A stretch of 29,856 nucleotides of DNA from Mitosporidium daphniae (taxonomy: Eukaryota > Microsporidia), in the NCBI RefSeq assembly GCF_000760515.2, contig NW_013546223.1, positions 1-29,856 of the forward strand. The letters are read 5' to 3'. The notes beneath the pieces were generated by a model. The model worked only from the letters and a program-made list of their open reading frames with translations. It ran no database searches and was not told the origin of the DNA. The position numbers and the translations under genes are program-made. Shown here one piece after another: positions 1 to 9,067 of the stretch (its first letter is position 1; each line of letters starts with the position of its first letter).

Positions 1-975
1 GCATTTAGAACTGTATTTTGATTAAAAATGGGAGTTTGTGTTGAAAAAGAAGGATCAAACGATGCTTCTGGTGGACAGTCAAGGGGCAAACTAGAGCCAT
101 GCAGCTCTTTTACAGGAGAAGTTCCAGATTCGTTTAATCCTAAAATTAAATTCGTGTTTGAAGCACAGGTAGATGTGCAGGATGAAGGTGAAGATAGAAA
201 ATTCATCTCTCCCGGTGTAGGTGGAAGTACTTGAGCACCATCATCATTGATTGTAGTTGGCTTCTTTTGCTTTGGAAGCTTTCCCCATCCCCAAGACCAA
301 AATGAAGAAGACTGTCTTTCTTGATTGGCATTAGAACGAAGTCCAGCTATCGAGGTACTGTAGTCATAAATTTCAGAATCGCTCAACGAGTGACCCCGCA
401 TTATGATGAGATCATCATCTTGATCGTCATTATGACGATCCTCGTTGGTATCTTTGTTTTCAACCTGTTTTTCACGAGAGCTTGGAGTGATGCCAACCGA
501 TGATGTATAGTCAACTTCCGAATCTGAGAGCGGATAGGTTATTGTCGAGGGTATGACGGCCCTATCGCCCAGAGATAAGTTTGTCAAATTGGACAAAAGA
601 TCAGGTGATGGTTTTTGAGAATGGATCAATGGACTGGTAGCATATTCTTCCGGAACTGGATCCAGACTTTCAACCACGAAAAAACATTCCCCAGCCTCAC
701 CAACCTTCATACTTATAGATTTGAGTGGGGGAGAGCCATTAACAGAAACATCGACCTATTAATTCTAAATTAAGAACAAGAATTACTATTTTGTCTTGGG
801 GCAAAAGGACCTGAAGCTTTCCAAACCGCACGTGAAATGGGGAACATGAGAAGTGACCAGAGGCGTCTTCAACAACAATCACGTCTATTGCTCCAGTAAG
901 TGTTGATGGGTTAATGTCTCTGTAAAACTCGGATACCGATACAAATACTCGACCAACGCGTTCAACGAATTGCAT
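1..975 (-). CDS. PAH1: Lipin / phosphatidate phosphatase, N-terminal part (runs off the window)
   Basis: Mg2+-dependent phosphatidate phosphatases of the lipin family turn phosphatidic acid into diacylglycerol at ER and nuclear membranes. Exons as read are 975-787 and 755 to beyond position 1, with a 31-nt GT-AG intron at 756-786. The first ~100 residues match the N-LIP domain: starts MQFVERVGRVFVSV, then GAIDVIVVED, CSPFHVRFGKLQVL and, after the intron, VDVSVNGSPP and GEAGECFFVVE. Further on is an acidic, Ser-rich stretch with two SDSE motifs and a WSWGWGKLPK segment, as in lipin linkers. The catalytic HAD half (DxDxT) lies outside the window. The ATG at 975 is chosen because it aligns with the family start. 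The frame stays open from 755 to base 1. Confidence 0.9.
756..786 (-). other. 31-nt intron in lipin
   Basis: GT-AG intron that interrupts the N-LIP domain between PQDKI and VDVSVNG. It is phase 0. Removing it restores the family pattern; reading through runs into a stop. An earlier AG (TTTAG) inside the intron would give the wrong frame. Confidence 0.85.
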
Positions 976-1209
976 GTCCAATTGATCAAAGGGATTTTGA
1001 AAAAAATTATTTTAAATTCCCTTACAAGGTTGGCATTTTGATGGTGCATGCCATTTTATTCCATACCGCAATAGCCTTGCAAAATAATGCATGCTGCGAT
1101 GCAAAGTAATTGTATCACCGCGTTGTACTAATTTTAACCCTTGTGGCGCTTTTGGACTTTTGAGAAGCTTTATTTCCTTTGAGAGGAAAGGTTATGTGGA
1201 ATGTTCTCA

Positions 1210-2062
1210 TCAAATTGACTCCAAATATTCTGTCACTTCAGTTTGAGAAAGCAACACAAACTCAGGCGCCATGGATCGGGTTTGCCATTCTGGAATGTGT
1301 GTATTTACGGAAACATGGAAAGGGACCATTCTTAAGATCCCAATTTCTATACAGTCAGCAGAAAAGGAGGAGCCAGAAGCCCCACTGGCTTCATATCCCT
1401 CCTTAATTGCGAGAATAGCGGTATGAATTGCGTCTTCAAGGGTGGAGTCTTCTTGATATCGGCGCTCAAGAAAGGCCTTCGCATTTGCAGTATTTTTCCC
1501 AATGGCCGTTGCACGCCATTGCCAGAATGTCCCACTAGGGTCGATTTGGTAAAGCGAATGAGGTGTGATCGTTTTCCTCTGATTTCCATCACCGGTGGCA
1601 GCAGAATCGTCAAACCCGGCCACCAAAAACGAAACACCAAATGGGCGAACACCGCTATTCATTAAAAAGGCTTCCATACCCTGATTGTGTGTACTCTTGA
1701 ACGACAGAGGCAAGTTCCTTGACCAAAATTAAGGCAGTTGGATATTCTCTAAAAGCCATCCAATGCTTTTGAGCAATTTTTCGTGCCTTTGCAATAAGTA
1801 GTTTGGCATCAGGGCTTATTCCAGAGTAGACCAAGCCTAAGCCCGGCGCTACAAGGGTAACCCGGCTCTCCATCGTGTCAATAAGTGGTGAAGCAAGTCG
1901 CTTTTCAGCAGCGAGGACAATGCCCTCCTTCGTTTTTATGCCAACACTTGTATGCCCATTGAGCACCGCTTTTAGGGCATACTCGATTTGTACAAGCTTT
2001 CCGGTGGGTGAAAATGTGGTCAAGGAAAAAGAAAAGCGGTCACTGGCTGCATCGCTGGACAT
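1210..2062 (-). CDS. PRE8: 20S proteasome subunit alpha type 2
   Basis: Alpha-ring subunit of the 20S proteasome core. Exons 2062-1680 and 1654-1210, joined across a 25-nt intron (GTATGG...GAATAG), give 275 aa. The N-terminus carries the alpha-subunit signature FSFSLTTFSPTGKLVQIEYA. VQEYTQS before the intron joins GGVRPFGVSFL after it, which is diagnostic for alpha2 (PSMA2/Pre8). IDPSGTFWQW, TAIGKN, FLERRY and LEDAIHTAI follow in order. The length is somewhat above the usual ~235-250 aa because of an insertion near GFDDSAATGDGN and another before the C-terminus. It has no catalytic Thr, as expected for an alpha subunit. Confidence 0.95.
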
Positions 2063-2207
2063 CGATCAATTTTAAAAATAATTTAATGCACTTGTTGCAG
2101 TCAATTGATGCGCAATTTTCAAATTTAATACACGGATATCCCTTGATTATCGATAATCCCCACATTAATGATTGCTCTTCAATGGGATTGTTGTTTGCAA
2201 ATGGCCA

Positions 2208-3128
2208 CTAATTAAACTTTATTAGGGAAAAGGTGCTTTTAGTGACGTTTCTCGGTAGGAGAGTGCCAAATAACTCGGCAAACGGACGAGAGGTCCCGCT
2301 TGGTACCTCTAAAGACCCAGAGCACGTAGAAATCCCATTGTTACTTCTCTCCCCGCTTTTAAGCCCCTTCCAGGCATCATGAGTATTTTGGATGACTTGA
2401 AGTGCGAACTCCTTATTCTTGAATTCGCCATTAAATGCAAAAGAGTTTTCCGGCTTTCCATCGGGGATTTTATATAACTTGAACCAGTCGCGAGTAGTTT
2501 CCAATAAACCGGGACATTTTTTCTTGACATCCTCAATATCAGATAATTCAGAAGCCAATGGATCTTCGGAATCAATGGCAATGATTTTCCAGTCTGTTTC
2601 GCCCTCATCTATCAGAGCAAGGGCACCGAGCACCTTGACTGACTTGATCTGGCCAGTGAACCCCTTTTGTGCACCAATCTCAATAACATCCAGCGGATCA
2701 TTATCTCCACGATAGCTCGTATGTTGGCAAGTTTCGGAAGGATCTTCCCACGTCTGGGGAAGGGCTCCATAGTTCCATGGGTATCCATTGAGAGGAAATA
2801 GATTGGCAACATATCTCAGAGCACCTTTTTTAACATCCTGCTTAATTGGATTGCCTTCTTCGCAAGTGGAAATCTCCAACTTTGCATTTGTCCAACGGGG
2901 GATTTCAAGTACAAAGTTGAATATATCGTCTTGTCCCGTTTTGAGGGGAACATCGTGGAAGAACGAAAGAACCTTTCCAGAATTTCCATCCTCAAGAAAT
3001 ACACGGTATGCTGGCGAATGTTCCTGGCCTAAGGTTCGCAAGTTATATGAAGCCATTGAAGAGTAAAATTTAATTCTAAAAGACACAAGTCTAAGAATTG
3101 ATATTTTATCAATCCTGTTGATTTGCAT
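2208..3128 (-). CDS. IPP1: Soluble (family I) inorganic pyrophosphatase
   Basis: Hydrolyses PPi to phosphate and so drives biosynthesis. Single exon. The family signature GDNDPLDV is at residues 141-148 of the long form, with metal-binding Asp at 142, 144 and 147. [39 protein letters not shown] and [17 protein letters not shown] are also present. Homologues start at the internal ATG at 3056 ([10 protein letters not shown]). The first in-frame ATG, at 3128, adds 24 residues rich in Ile, Arg, Lys and Ser with a single acid, which resembles a mitochondrial presequence. Each ATG has its own AATTTAAATT-like element just upstream. One gene may therefore make mitochondrial and cytosolic forms (inference). 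The C-terminal ~45 aa are not conserved. Confidence 0.93.
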   Translation of the reverse strand: MQINRIDKISILRLVSFRIKFYSSMASYNLRTLGQEHSPAYRVFLEDGNSGKVLSFFHDVPLKTGQDDIFNFVLEIPRWTNAKLEISTCEEGNPIKQDVKKGALRYVANLFPLNGYPWNYGALPQTWEDPSETCQHTSYRGDNDPLDVIEIGAQKGFTGQIKSVKVLGALALIDEGETDWKIIAIDSEDPLASELSDIEDVKKKCPGLLETTRDWFKLYKIPDGKPENSFAFNGEFKNKEFALQVIQNTHDAWKGLKSGERSNNGISTCSGSLEVPSGTSRPFAELFGTLLPRNVTKSTFSLIKFN

Positions 3129-3210
3129 GAAAGCAATTTAAATTGTGGGTTTGGATTGCTTTCAACTATGCTTGGAAATAAAAATTAATCCAATCTCGAA
3201 CATGATTTGT

Positions 3211-3227
3211 TTAATTTAAAATTAAAC
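3211..3227 (+). promoter_or_regulatory. A/T-only start-proximal element (SAP30BP gene)
   Basis: TTAATTTAAAATTAAAC ends directly at the ATG at 3228. Similar AAATTTAATT-like stretches precede most start codons in this window. A role as a core promoter is inferred from position only. Confidence 0.4.
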
Positions 3228-3634
3228 ATGCTTGATTTTATGAATCCAGCCGGGGATGACGAGAGAATCAGGGAATTTATCATGCAAAACTACCGAGAAA
3301 TCCCCAGTCTTTTTGATTACAAGGGTACCGAAGAGATCAAATCTGTGCAGGTATTTCTTCCATCTTTATCCTTTAGGAACGAGTTGATTCTTACCTCTCG
3401 CTAAAGGAAACTGGGTTGCACTTTAACGAAAGGCTGATCTCCAATAGGGAGTTCCGAAATCCAAATATTTATGTGAAGCTGTTAGAATTTGCCGATCTGA
3501 ACGAATATGCGACGAACATAGAAAAAACCTCGTACGACCCAACCCGGTTTCTTCCCCATACATCCTACAAGCATCTTGGTGAGATGCAACGCGAGGAACA
3601 CAACCGCCGCTTGTCATCATCTTCTCATAAGTAA
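3228..3634 (+). CDS. SAP30BP/HCNGP-family nuclear protein
   Basis: 126 aa from exons 3228-3350 and 3377-3634, joined over a 26-nt GT-AG intron. The joined frame reads SVQERVDSYLSLKETGLHFNERL..., then SNREFRNPNIYVKLLEF, then EYATNIEKTSYDP. This is the HCNGP core: KEFRNPSIYEKLIQF, then a G/ATN...DP block, in human SAP30BP. Family members are nuclear; human SAP30BP is reported in transcriptional repression and as a splicing cofactor for short introns, which fits this genome. The N-terminal region of animal homologues is missing, so this is close to the bare domain. The ATG at 3228 is the first usable one after an A/T tract. Confidence 0.8.
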
Positions 3635-3722
3635 CTTATGGTAGCGACTAGCGTCAATAACATGCATCATGATACTTACAACATGCACGGCATAACGTTA
3701 ATAAATAGACCCACCAAAATAT

Positions 3723-4926
3723 TTATGATTTATTGTAGGCGATTTCTCTCCGCCTTCCCTGGTGTTCGTTCTTTTTAATGCCGAGACTAGAATAAAAATG
3801 TAAAGGAGCAAACCCTGGGATGTTTCTTCTTAGCCCCTCCAATAACACGCAGGCTTTGCACAGCGGGTTGCTGGAGATATATCCGCATCTAGTACAGTTT
3901 TCTAATCAAGTATTGCAGTCAAAATCATACGTTGGACCGGTGCTGAGGGATCTCCAAGTGCACATACGGCAAGCTTAGCAAAAGACTCTCCAGATCGAAT
4001 GATGTCTACAATTAAGAAACGTGTCTACTTAGGATAATTCTAGGGTTCATCCTCTCCAACTGCTTCAAAAAGGTCCGAGCATGGCCCCTGTAGGCGTTTG
4101 GCGCATACTTGCACTCGGTTGAAAAATAAGTCAGCTTTTTGTGATATGCATACCTAAAATGAGTCAAAAGAAACTCCTACATAACAATCTCCTTTTCAAA
4201 TGTGTATTTGAATGGCTTCGATCGGGGAACGGTCCATGTAGATTTCTCCCCATCACACTCTGATGTGGAATCCTTTGGGTCAGAACATGTCCTTATAGAG
4301 GTGCATCGAGCAAGTCGAGGAACATCGCCCCTTAATACTATTTCAATGAGCAAAATCACTTACAATTCAGAAGCACAGTCTCTGCCATATCATCGGCATT
4401 ATGTCCAGTGACAATTGTACTGGCACCGATGAGCACTGCGCCTCGATCCAGAGCCTGTCTCCGAAATACACCGCAAAATGTGCAATTGTTTTTGTTTCCA
4501 ATCCTGGCAACAATTTTGTCCATCGTCCATCCTTCATATAGCTCTTCATAGGTTATTATTTTCAATGGAAGCCCATATTCAATTTGGTTCACTTTTACCG
4601 TCTAAAATTAGGAGTGTCCGCAGTGAAACCTCTAAAGAGTCGTCGCGATATCCAGAAATACCCTCATCTATGGAGAGCAAAAGTAAGTCCAAGTTATAAT
4701 TATATCGCTTATTGAGTGTCGTTAAAACATGTGCCAGAACCGTGGAATCTTTTCCTCCAGAAACAGCAATGGCAACCTTGTCACCGGGCTGGAAGAGGGA
4801 GCTAGAAGTTATTGTCTGATGGATTTCTTCCTCAAAGAGATAGAAAAAACACCCTTTGCACACGGCCTCTCCAGATAGTGAGCGTCTAATGATGGCACGG
4901 GCAGAGGTGCATCTAACACACTGCAT
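3723..4926 (-). CDS. NCS6: Cytosolic tRNA 2-thiolation protein 1 (tRNA U34 thiolase)
   Basis: CTU1/Ncs6 thiolates wobble U34 of Lys, Glu and Gln tRNAs, with sulfur delivered by the Urm1 pathway. Seven exons (4926-4630, 4601-4364, 4337-4181, 4153-4029, 4005-3931, 3901-3814, 3786-3723) give 347 aa. The introns are 28, 26, 27, 23, 29 and 27 nt, all GT-AG. In order: N-terminal zinc Cys (CVRC, CKGC), PP-loop SGGKDS at 56-61, [18 protein letters not shown] across intron 1, [59 protein letters not shown], and C-terminal [16 protein letters not shown] followed by PGLGIKK. Every splice restores a conserved block, so the model is firm. The tail after GIKK is short and basic. Confidence 0.95.
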
Positions 4927-4976
4927 TACAAAATCTTTTCCAAAAGTTAATTTTTTTAATTAATTTTATCTCCCCA

Positions 4977-6477
4977 TTAATGAGAAATATATCTCCACAA
5001 GCGCTCGGAGGCAAGGAGCCGCGCAGAGATCTCTACTTTGTCATCTAAGATAAAAATCAAATCCTCCTCAATCCATTTTATCGGGTGTTCCTCCTGGAAT
5101 GCAAGAGTAGAATTTTTGTAATAAGAAATTGCAGCGACAACCAGTCTTCCCCGACATTCTGGATCGCTTTTCCCAAGAATATTTTGCAACTCTCTCAGCG
5201 ACAGTTCCATTTCGCGTGTATATTTTTTTCTAGATCTCATTTCTGCTTTTGATTTGAACAGGATGGAAGATATCCATTTCCATGTTCCAAACACAATCAG
5301 CAAGGAGGGGACCGCGGCAAGAATGGCAAAATTTAATTCATTTGCACGCAATAGTTGATCCAGTGCTTCTAGTGCAGCACTTGCGTCTACCCTGGTTTTT
5401 TGAGCTTGGATTAAACCAAGTCTAATCAAATCAACTGAAAACAAAAATGAAAAATCGATCAATACCAGGGTGCCTTAGAGGACTTGAAAGCCTCTCCTCA
5501 TAGTCCAAATAAATCAAATTGAGCCCCTGGCCTTCTTCAGTGATGGAATATTTTTTTTCGGCAACGTAATCGGCCACCATTCGCTTTAAGCTCTAAGAGT
5601 TAAATATTCCACCTGCCTCTGCATCAGATGAGAGTGAAGATTCAATGCCAAATTTTCTCGTTTTATATCTGATCATAGCCCACATGTCTTTTAAAGGAGA
5701 TATGATCCATTTGATTGACGCAGATATTAGTGTCTCTTTTAATTGGACAAATTTGTCTAGCCACCACTCAACGTTCATCACTGCGATAAGATGGCCGATG
5801 GAAGCACAAGAAGCAAAGACTAAAAGTGCCATTGGCCAAGTTCTTAAAATCAAATTTGGCTTTCTAAACGTGGTCAATGATATGGGCGATTCTAGCAGCG
5901 ATTTCTGATATGTGAGTTGAGGTAAAATTTCGGAAATGTATTTCTCATCACCTTTTAAAGCAGCCATCCACTGGAAATTCATTAATGCCGAAATTTGAAT
6001 AAATATTTCCATCTTTTTCTGGTGTATTTGAGAGCGAAACGAGTTCTTTGAAAACACAAACCATAGAGGTTTTTTTTGGATGTAATAAACAGGTCCTACT
6101 TTTAATTTTGCCTTATCACGCTTACATGCCAATGAATAATAACAGAAACCAACGGGGGATTTTAAAGCCGATGCCCAGAACCGAAAATCTTCATTTAACC
6201 CTTCAAGTAGGGAATAAAGCTCCATGATCTTTCTTCCACACACGAGAAACAAGAAAAAAGTTTTATATAATGTTGGTTCTGCGTGTTTTCCCTCAAAAAG
6301 AAAAGATACCATTTCAGTAAGTCGAGTAGCCCCGAGCATCGCTGAATAAACGAAAGGGTCTTTTTGAAGGAAAGTAAATGCTTCACTTTTTAAAATCATT
6401 TCTTTGATAAGTTTAGGATCAACACAAGAGAAAATATTGGCATCTGCCATAGGCCTGCTGGTAAAGGGGATCTGCAT
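4977..6477 (-). CDS. NCA2: NCA2-like mitochondrial membrane protein
   Basis: In yeast, Nca2 is needed for correct expression of the mtDNA-encoded ATP synthase subunits 6 and 8. Exons 6477-5617, 5592-5466 and 5434-4977 give 481 aa. The C-terminal half is the recognisable part: [23 protein letters not shown]+[22 protein letters not shown]+[44 protein letters not shown]. Two membrane segments are visible, near [20 protein letters not shown] and in the [10 protein letters not shown] stretch. The last intron is 31 nt GT-AG. The first (5593-5616, 24 nt) appears to be GC-AG, because without it an in-frame TAG splits the NCA2 block. The N-terminal half is not recognisable, and the start at 6477 is the first in-frame ATG, so it is uncertain. 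Confidence 0.8.
5593..5616 (-). other. Candidate 24-nt GC-AG intron in NCA2
   Basis: On the minus strand the intron begins GCAGGTGG and ends AACTCTTAG. It is phase 0. Removing 24 nt gives SSDAE|SLKRMV, the usual NCA2 pattern (SL.SD..SL.RMV). The GT inside it (20 nt to the same AG) gives the wrong frame. Reading through hits TAG, which is a stop codon elsewhere in this window (for example the pyrophosphatase and YAE1). Confidence 0.65.
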
Positions 6478-6660
6478 GTCTTTTGCTGCAAGTTGATATG
6501 TGCTGAATTTCAAGAATCCAAAGTTGTAAATGAGAATGTTCAAAAGTAAATTTTAGTACACACCAAATTGCAGTTTCAAACCAACAAATTCCGAATCAAT
6601 TGAGATCAAAGCATACAAGTGCAAATATTACAAAATAAAGCTTTAAATCAAACCCATAAG

Positions 6661-7145
6661 ATGAATGAAAGGCCTTCATTGGCCCCGCCATCAGACCTTC
6701 ATCGTATGGTATGTGACTACTACAAGCTGGATGCACCAGAGGTATTAGAAATCCCATTGTTAGGAAAGTCATTTTCTGAATTGAATGGCATCAATTTTGA
6801 TGTGGAAAGCTATTTTGCATTTAAGCTTCTGCCTGAGCTAAATCTGAAATCTTTTAAAAATCTGATGCAAACCCTTAACAAAGGTATGTTCTCAAGCTTA
6901 CTTTCAGAAATTGAGCTCCTTTCTCACGAATATTCCAAGGTGCTTCGCGAGGACTGGTCATCAATGCTTATTCAAAATGGCTCTTCCCCAAATTGCTCTA
7001 ACATTGGAATTGGAAGTTTAGACTCTGATATTGTAACCCTAGTTTAAATTTATTTTAACATTAACAGGAATTTTGGAATTTTCTTAAATTAGAGTCTGAT
7101 AAGGACCTTGCTCTAATTGGCCAGTTCTCAGACGAATCGCAATAA
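6661..7145 (+). CDS. Small protein resembling the N-terminus of Vps51/Cog2-type tether subunits
   Basis: 149 aa from exons 6661-7032 and 7068-7145 (35-nt GT-AG intron). The second exon adds EFWNFLKLESDKDL to the C-terminus. The stretch MVCDYYKLD...INFDVESYFAFKLLPELNLKSF resembles the start of Vps51 (YY, then FD..Y..KLL.E.SL) and, less well, Cog2. The following ~35 residues look helical. No LVYENYNKF-like block is seen, and the protein is far shorter than either family. If the relation holds it would be a minimal GARP/COG-type vesicle tether subunit. The coding call is fair; the family call is weak. The ATG at 6661 is the first in the frame. Confidence 0.6.
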
Positions 7146-7197
7146 ACCAAACCTCGTTGCATGTTGATGCCAGTAAAAAAACAAACGCATCGTGATC

Positions 7198-8691
7198 ATG
7201 TTTATGGGTCTATGGACCTCATTTTTGTTTTCTATATTCTCTTTGCTCGTATATCCCTCTTGGGTCTCATCACGCTACTTGCATAGGGAATGTGACTCTA
7301 AGGATGATTTGGGATACTTCTCCATAAGAGACTGCTTTTATATTGAAAATAAAGCAGCATCCGTTATTTTAACATCAGGACATTTTAGTGAGGATCACAA
7401 TCTCGGTGCCATCATCGCAGTCGAAAGGTCTACAAACAAGAAAATTTTTAACGCGTCTTCGCTCATATGGTACCTTTCTCCAAAAACAGGCCAATTATTC
7501 AATTTATGGGAGGATATGTTTCGGATGGAGCCCTTTTCTCAAGGTCCACACCCACGATATATTTGTCTGCGGCCAAGAACGCTAGAACACGAAGAGCGAT
7601 CTTCTTGGGTTATCGAAGAAGATCCAATCGCAACAGAAAGTGATTCTAAACTGTTGGTGAGACACGAGGCATCTGGTCGTATATTAACATTTAATGGAGT
7701 AAATCGCTCAGTTTCTCTTGAACCACACAGAGAATTCATCGGCAAGGGTGGTCTTTCTGCTGTTGCCCACACTTGCGAGCCATTTCGCCTTAAACATGCA
7801 TCTTCTTTTTACCAAAAGCCTATGGAAGATTCTCTAACCACGTATAGATCTTCAATCACCGATCAGCGATGGAGTTTTGTGCCATTTGCCGAATCTCTCT
7901 TTATGATCATAACACAAAGAAAGAATAACAGCTATTTGGCGATCTCTGACAGTCATACTACTATCAATGGTACAAGAAGAGTGACGACAGCAGCGCTAGA
8001 TATTGATGATCCGCGGCAAATTTGGTTCACTGAATTTACATCCCAAATGGGTGATAGTGAAGTGATAAGGAACTTGGCGACCGGACAGATCCTCGACGCA
8101 GCAATTAATGATAATGAAGAGAATTCGGATCCTTTTTTCGACTTGCCATCTCGAAACGACTTTCTCGGTAATGATGATGAAGAGGAAGAAGAGGAAGAAG
8201 AAGCAGAGTCCTATAAAAAAGATTCTATATACCTCGTCACTTGCCCTTTTTTTCGCTCCTGCAAAAATTACAGTGAATATCCATTCTGGAATTTTGATTT
8301 TTTCCTGAAACGATTTTCCATCCATCTACCAGATCTTGTGAAAAGACAATCAGAGCAAAGAAACCCATCCGTCACGTTCTCCAGTGGTCGACTTGTACAA
8401 AAAAAGAGCAAGGAAAAACGCATGGCCGATGCACTTTCGTTTATGGATCCAAACAGCAAAGAGACATGCATATCTCTGCGTCTCCATAAGGATATCTCCA
8501 ACTTTGCCATTTCATTAAAGCAAGAGGAGGGGAATGCGTTAATGCTGGAGCATGTTATTGACAAATATTTGCCAGATGGTACTATCGATAAAGCCAAAAT
8601 TCCCTCACGCCAGTACTGGGTGCGCTTGCCTCTAAATGAAGCGGACGACCCTATGGCCTTAGCTGCTCTCACCAGTGGAAAAATGAACTAA
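7198..8691 (+). CDS. Secreted protein with ricin-B-like beta-trefoil repeats
   Basis: Intronless, 497 aa. An N-terminal signal peptide (MFMGLWTSFLFSIFSLLVYPS) is clear. Residues ~45-175 and ~220-310 show the periodic pattern of beta-trefoil (ricin B-type) lectin-like domains: IWYLSPKTGQLFNLW, SSWVIEE, VRHEASGRILTFNG, then QRWSFVPFAE, RKNNSYLAISD, RQIWFTEF, IRNLATGQILDAA. The full QxW motif is kept only partly, so sugar binding cannot be assumed. A run of acidic residues (DDEEEEEEEEAE) near 330 divides this from a C-terminal ~160 aa without a recognisable domain that contains a basic KKSKEKR patch. Secretion plus a trefoil fold would suit a spore-wall or host-contact protein (inference). No enzymatic chain is visible. 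Confidence 0.7.
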   Translation: MFMGLWTSFLFSIFSLLVYPSWVSSRYLHRECDSKDDLGYFSIRDCFYIENKAASVILTSGHFSEDHNLGAIIAVERSTNKKIFNASSLIWYLSPKTGQLFNLWEDMFRMEPFSQGPHPRYICLRPRTLEHEERSSWVIEEDPIATESDSKLLVRHEASGRILTFNGVNRSVSLEPHREFIGKGGLSAVAHTCEPFRLKHASSFYQKPMEDSLTTYRSSITDQRWSFVPFAESLFMIITQRKNNSYLAISDSHTTINGTRRVTTAALDIDDPRQIWFTEFTSQMGDSEVIRNLATGQILDAAINDNEENSDPFFDLPSRNDFLGNDDEEEEEEEEAESYKKDSIYLVTCPFFRSCKNYSEYPFWNFDFFLKRFSIHLPDLVKRQSEQRNPSVTFSSGRLVQKKSKEKRMADALSFMDPNSKETCISLRLHKDISNFAISLKQEEGNALMLEHVIDKYLPDGTIDKAKIPSRQYWVRLPLNEADDPMALAALTSGKMN

Positions 8692-9067
8692 CATCAGTAG
8701 ACGTCTTTTTCGACGGAAAAAATCGCTATATAGATGTGTGTAGGGTTCTACGACTACAAGGTATATAGGCAGCCTGGGTAATTTAAGTCTCTTCAGATCA
8801 AAAGAAGAAATGAAGTTAGTCCATGTATGCTGACGCGAACTTATGTGTGCATCGATTTGAACAGATGATAGTGGCCGTTTAGCCCATAGAAATAAACTGC
8901 AAGTTTACAAGTAACCATTTGCCTTTTTTCAGCAACCATTTGATGGGAGTAACCCTGGTCCGATGCCGTCCCCCATTCAAAGATAGATGCGAGTAACATA
9001 CACACCAATTCAACAAGCAGTTTTATGTTTTAATTTTTCGCCAAATGGGTTTTGTATAATAAATTAG
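8692..9067 (+). other. 376-nt convergent intergenic gap
   Basis: Lies between the 3' ends of the secreted trefoil protein (+) and the TPA1-like gene (-). I see no coding frame with an ATG, no tRNA and no repeat in it. The last ~45 nt are A/T-rich and probably hold the 3' end signals of the minus-strand gene. Confidence 0.5.

Noticed and set aside
28-503. Plus-strand reading frames opposite lipin
   Set aside because: They lie antisense to a continuous lipin frame with matching motifs and show no protein features of their own.
5593-5600. In-frame TAG in NCA2 as stop-codon reassignment or readthrough
   Set aside because: TAG ends other genes in the window (pyrophosphatase, YAE1), and a 24-nt GC-AG splice explains the site together with two similar cases.
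8840-8900. Possible tRNA T-arm (GTTCAAATC on the minus strand)
   Set aside because: The flanking bases do not form a 5-bp stem and no acceptor or anticodon arm can be built around it.
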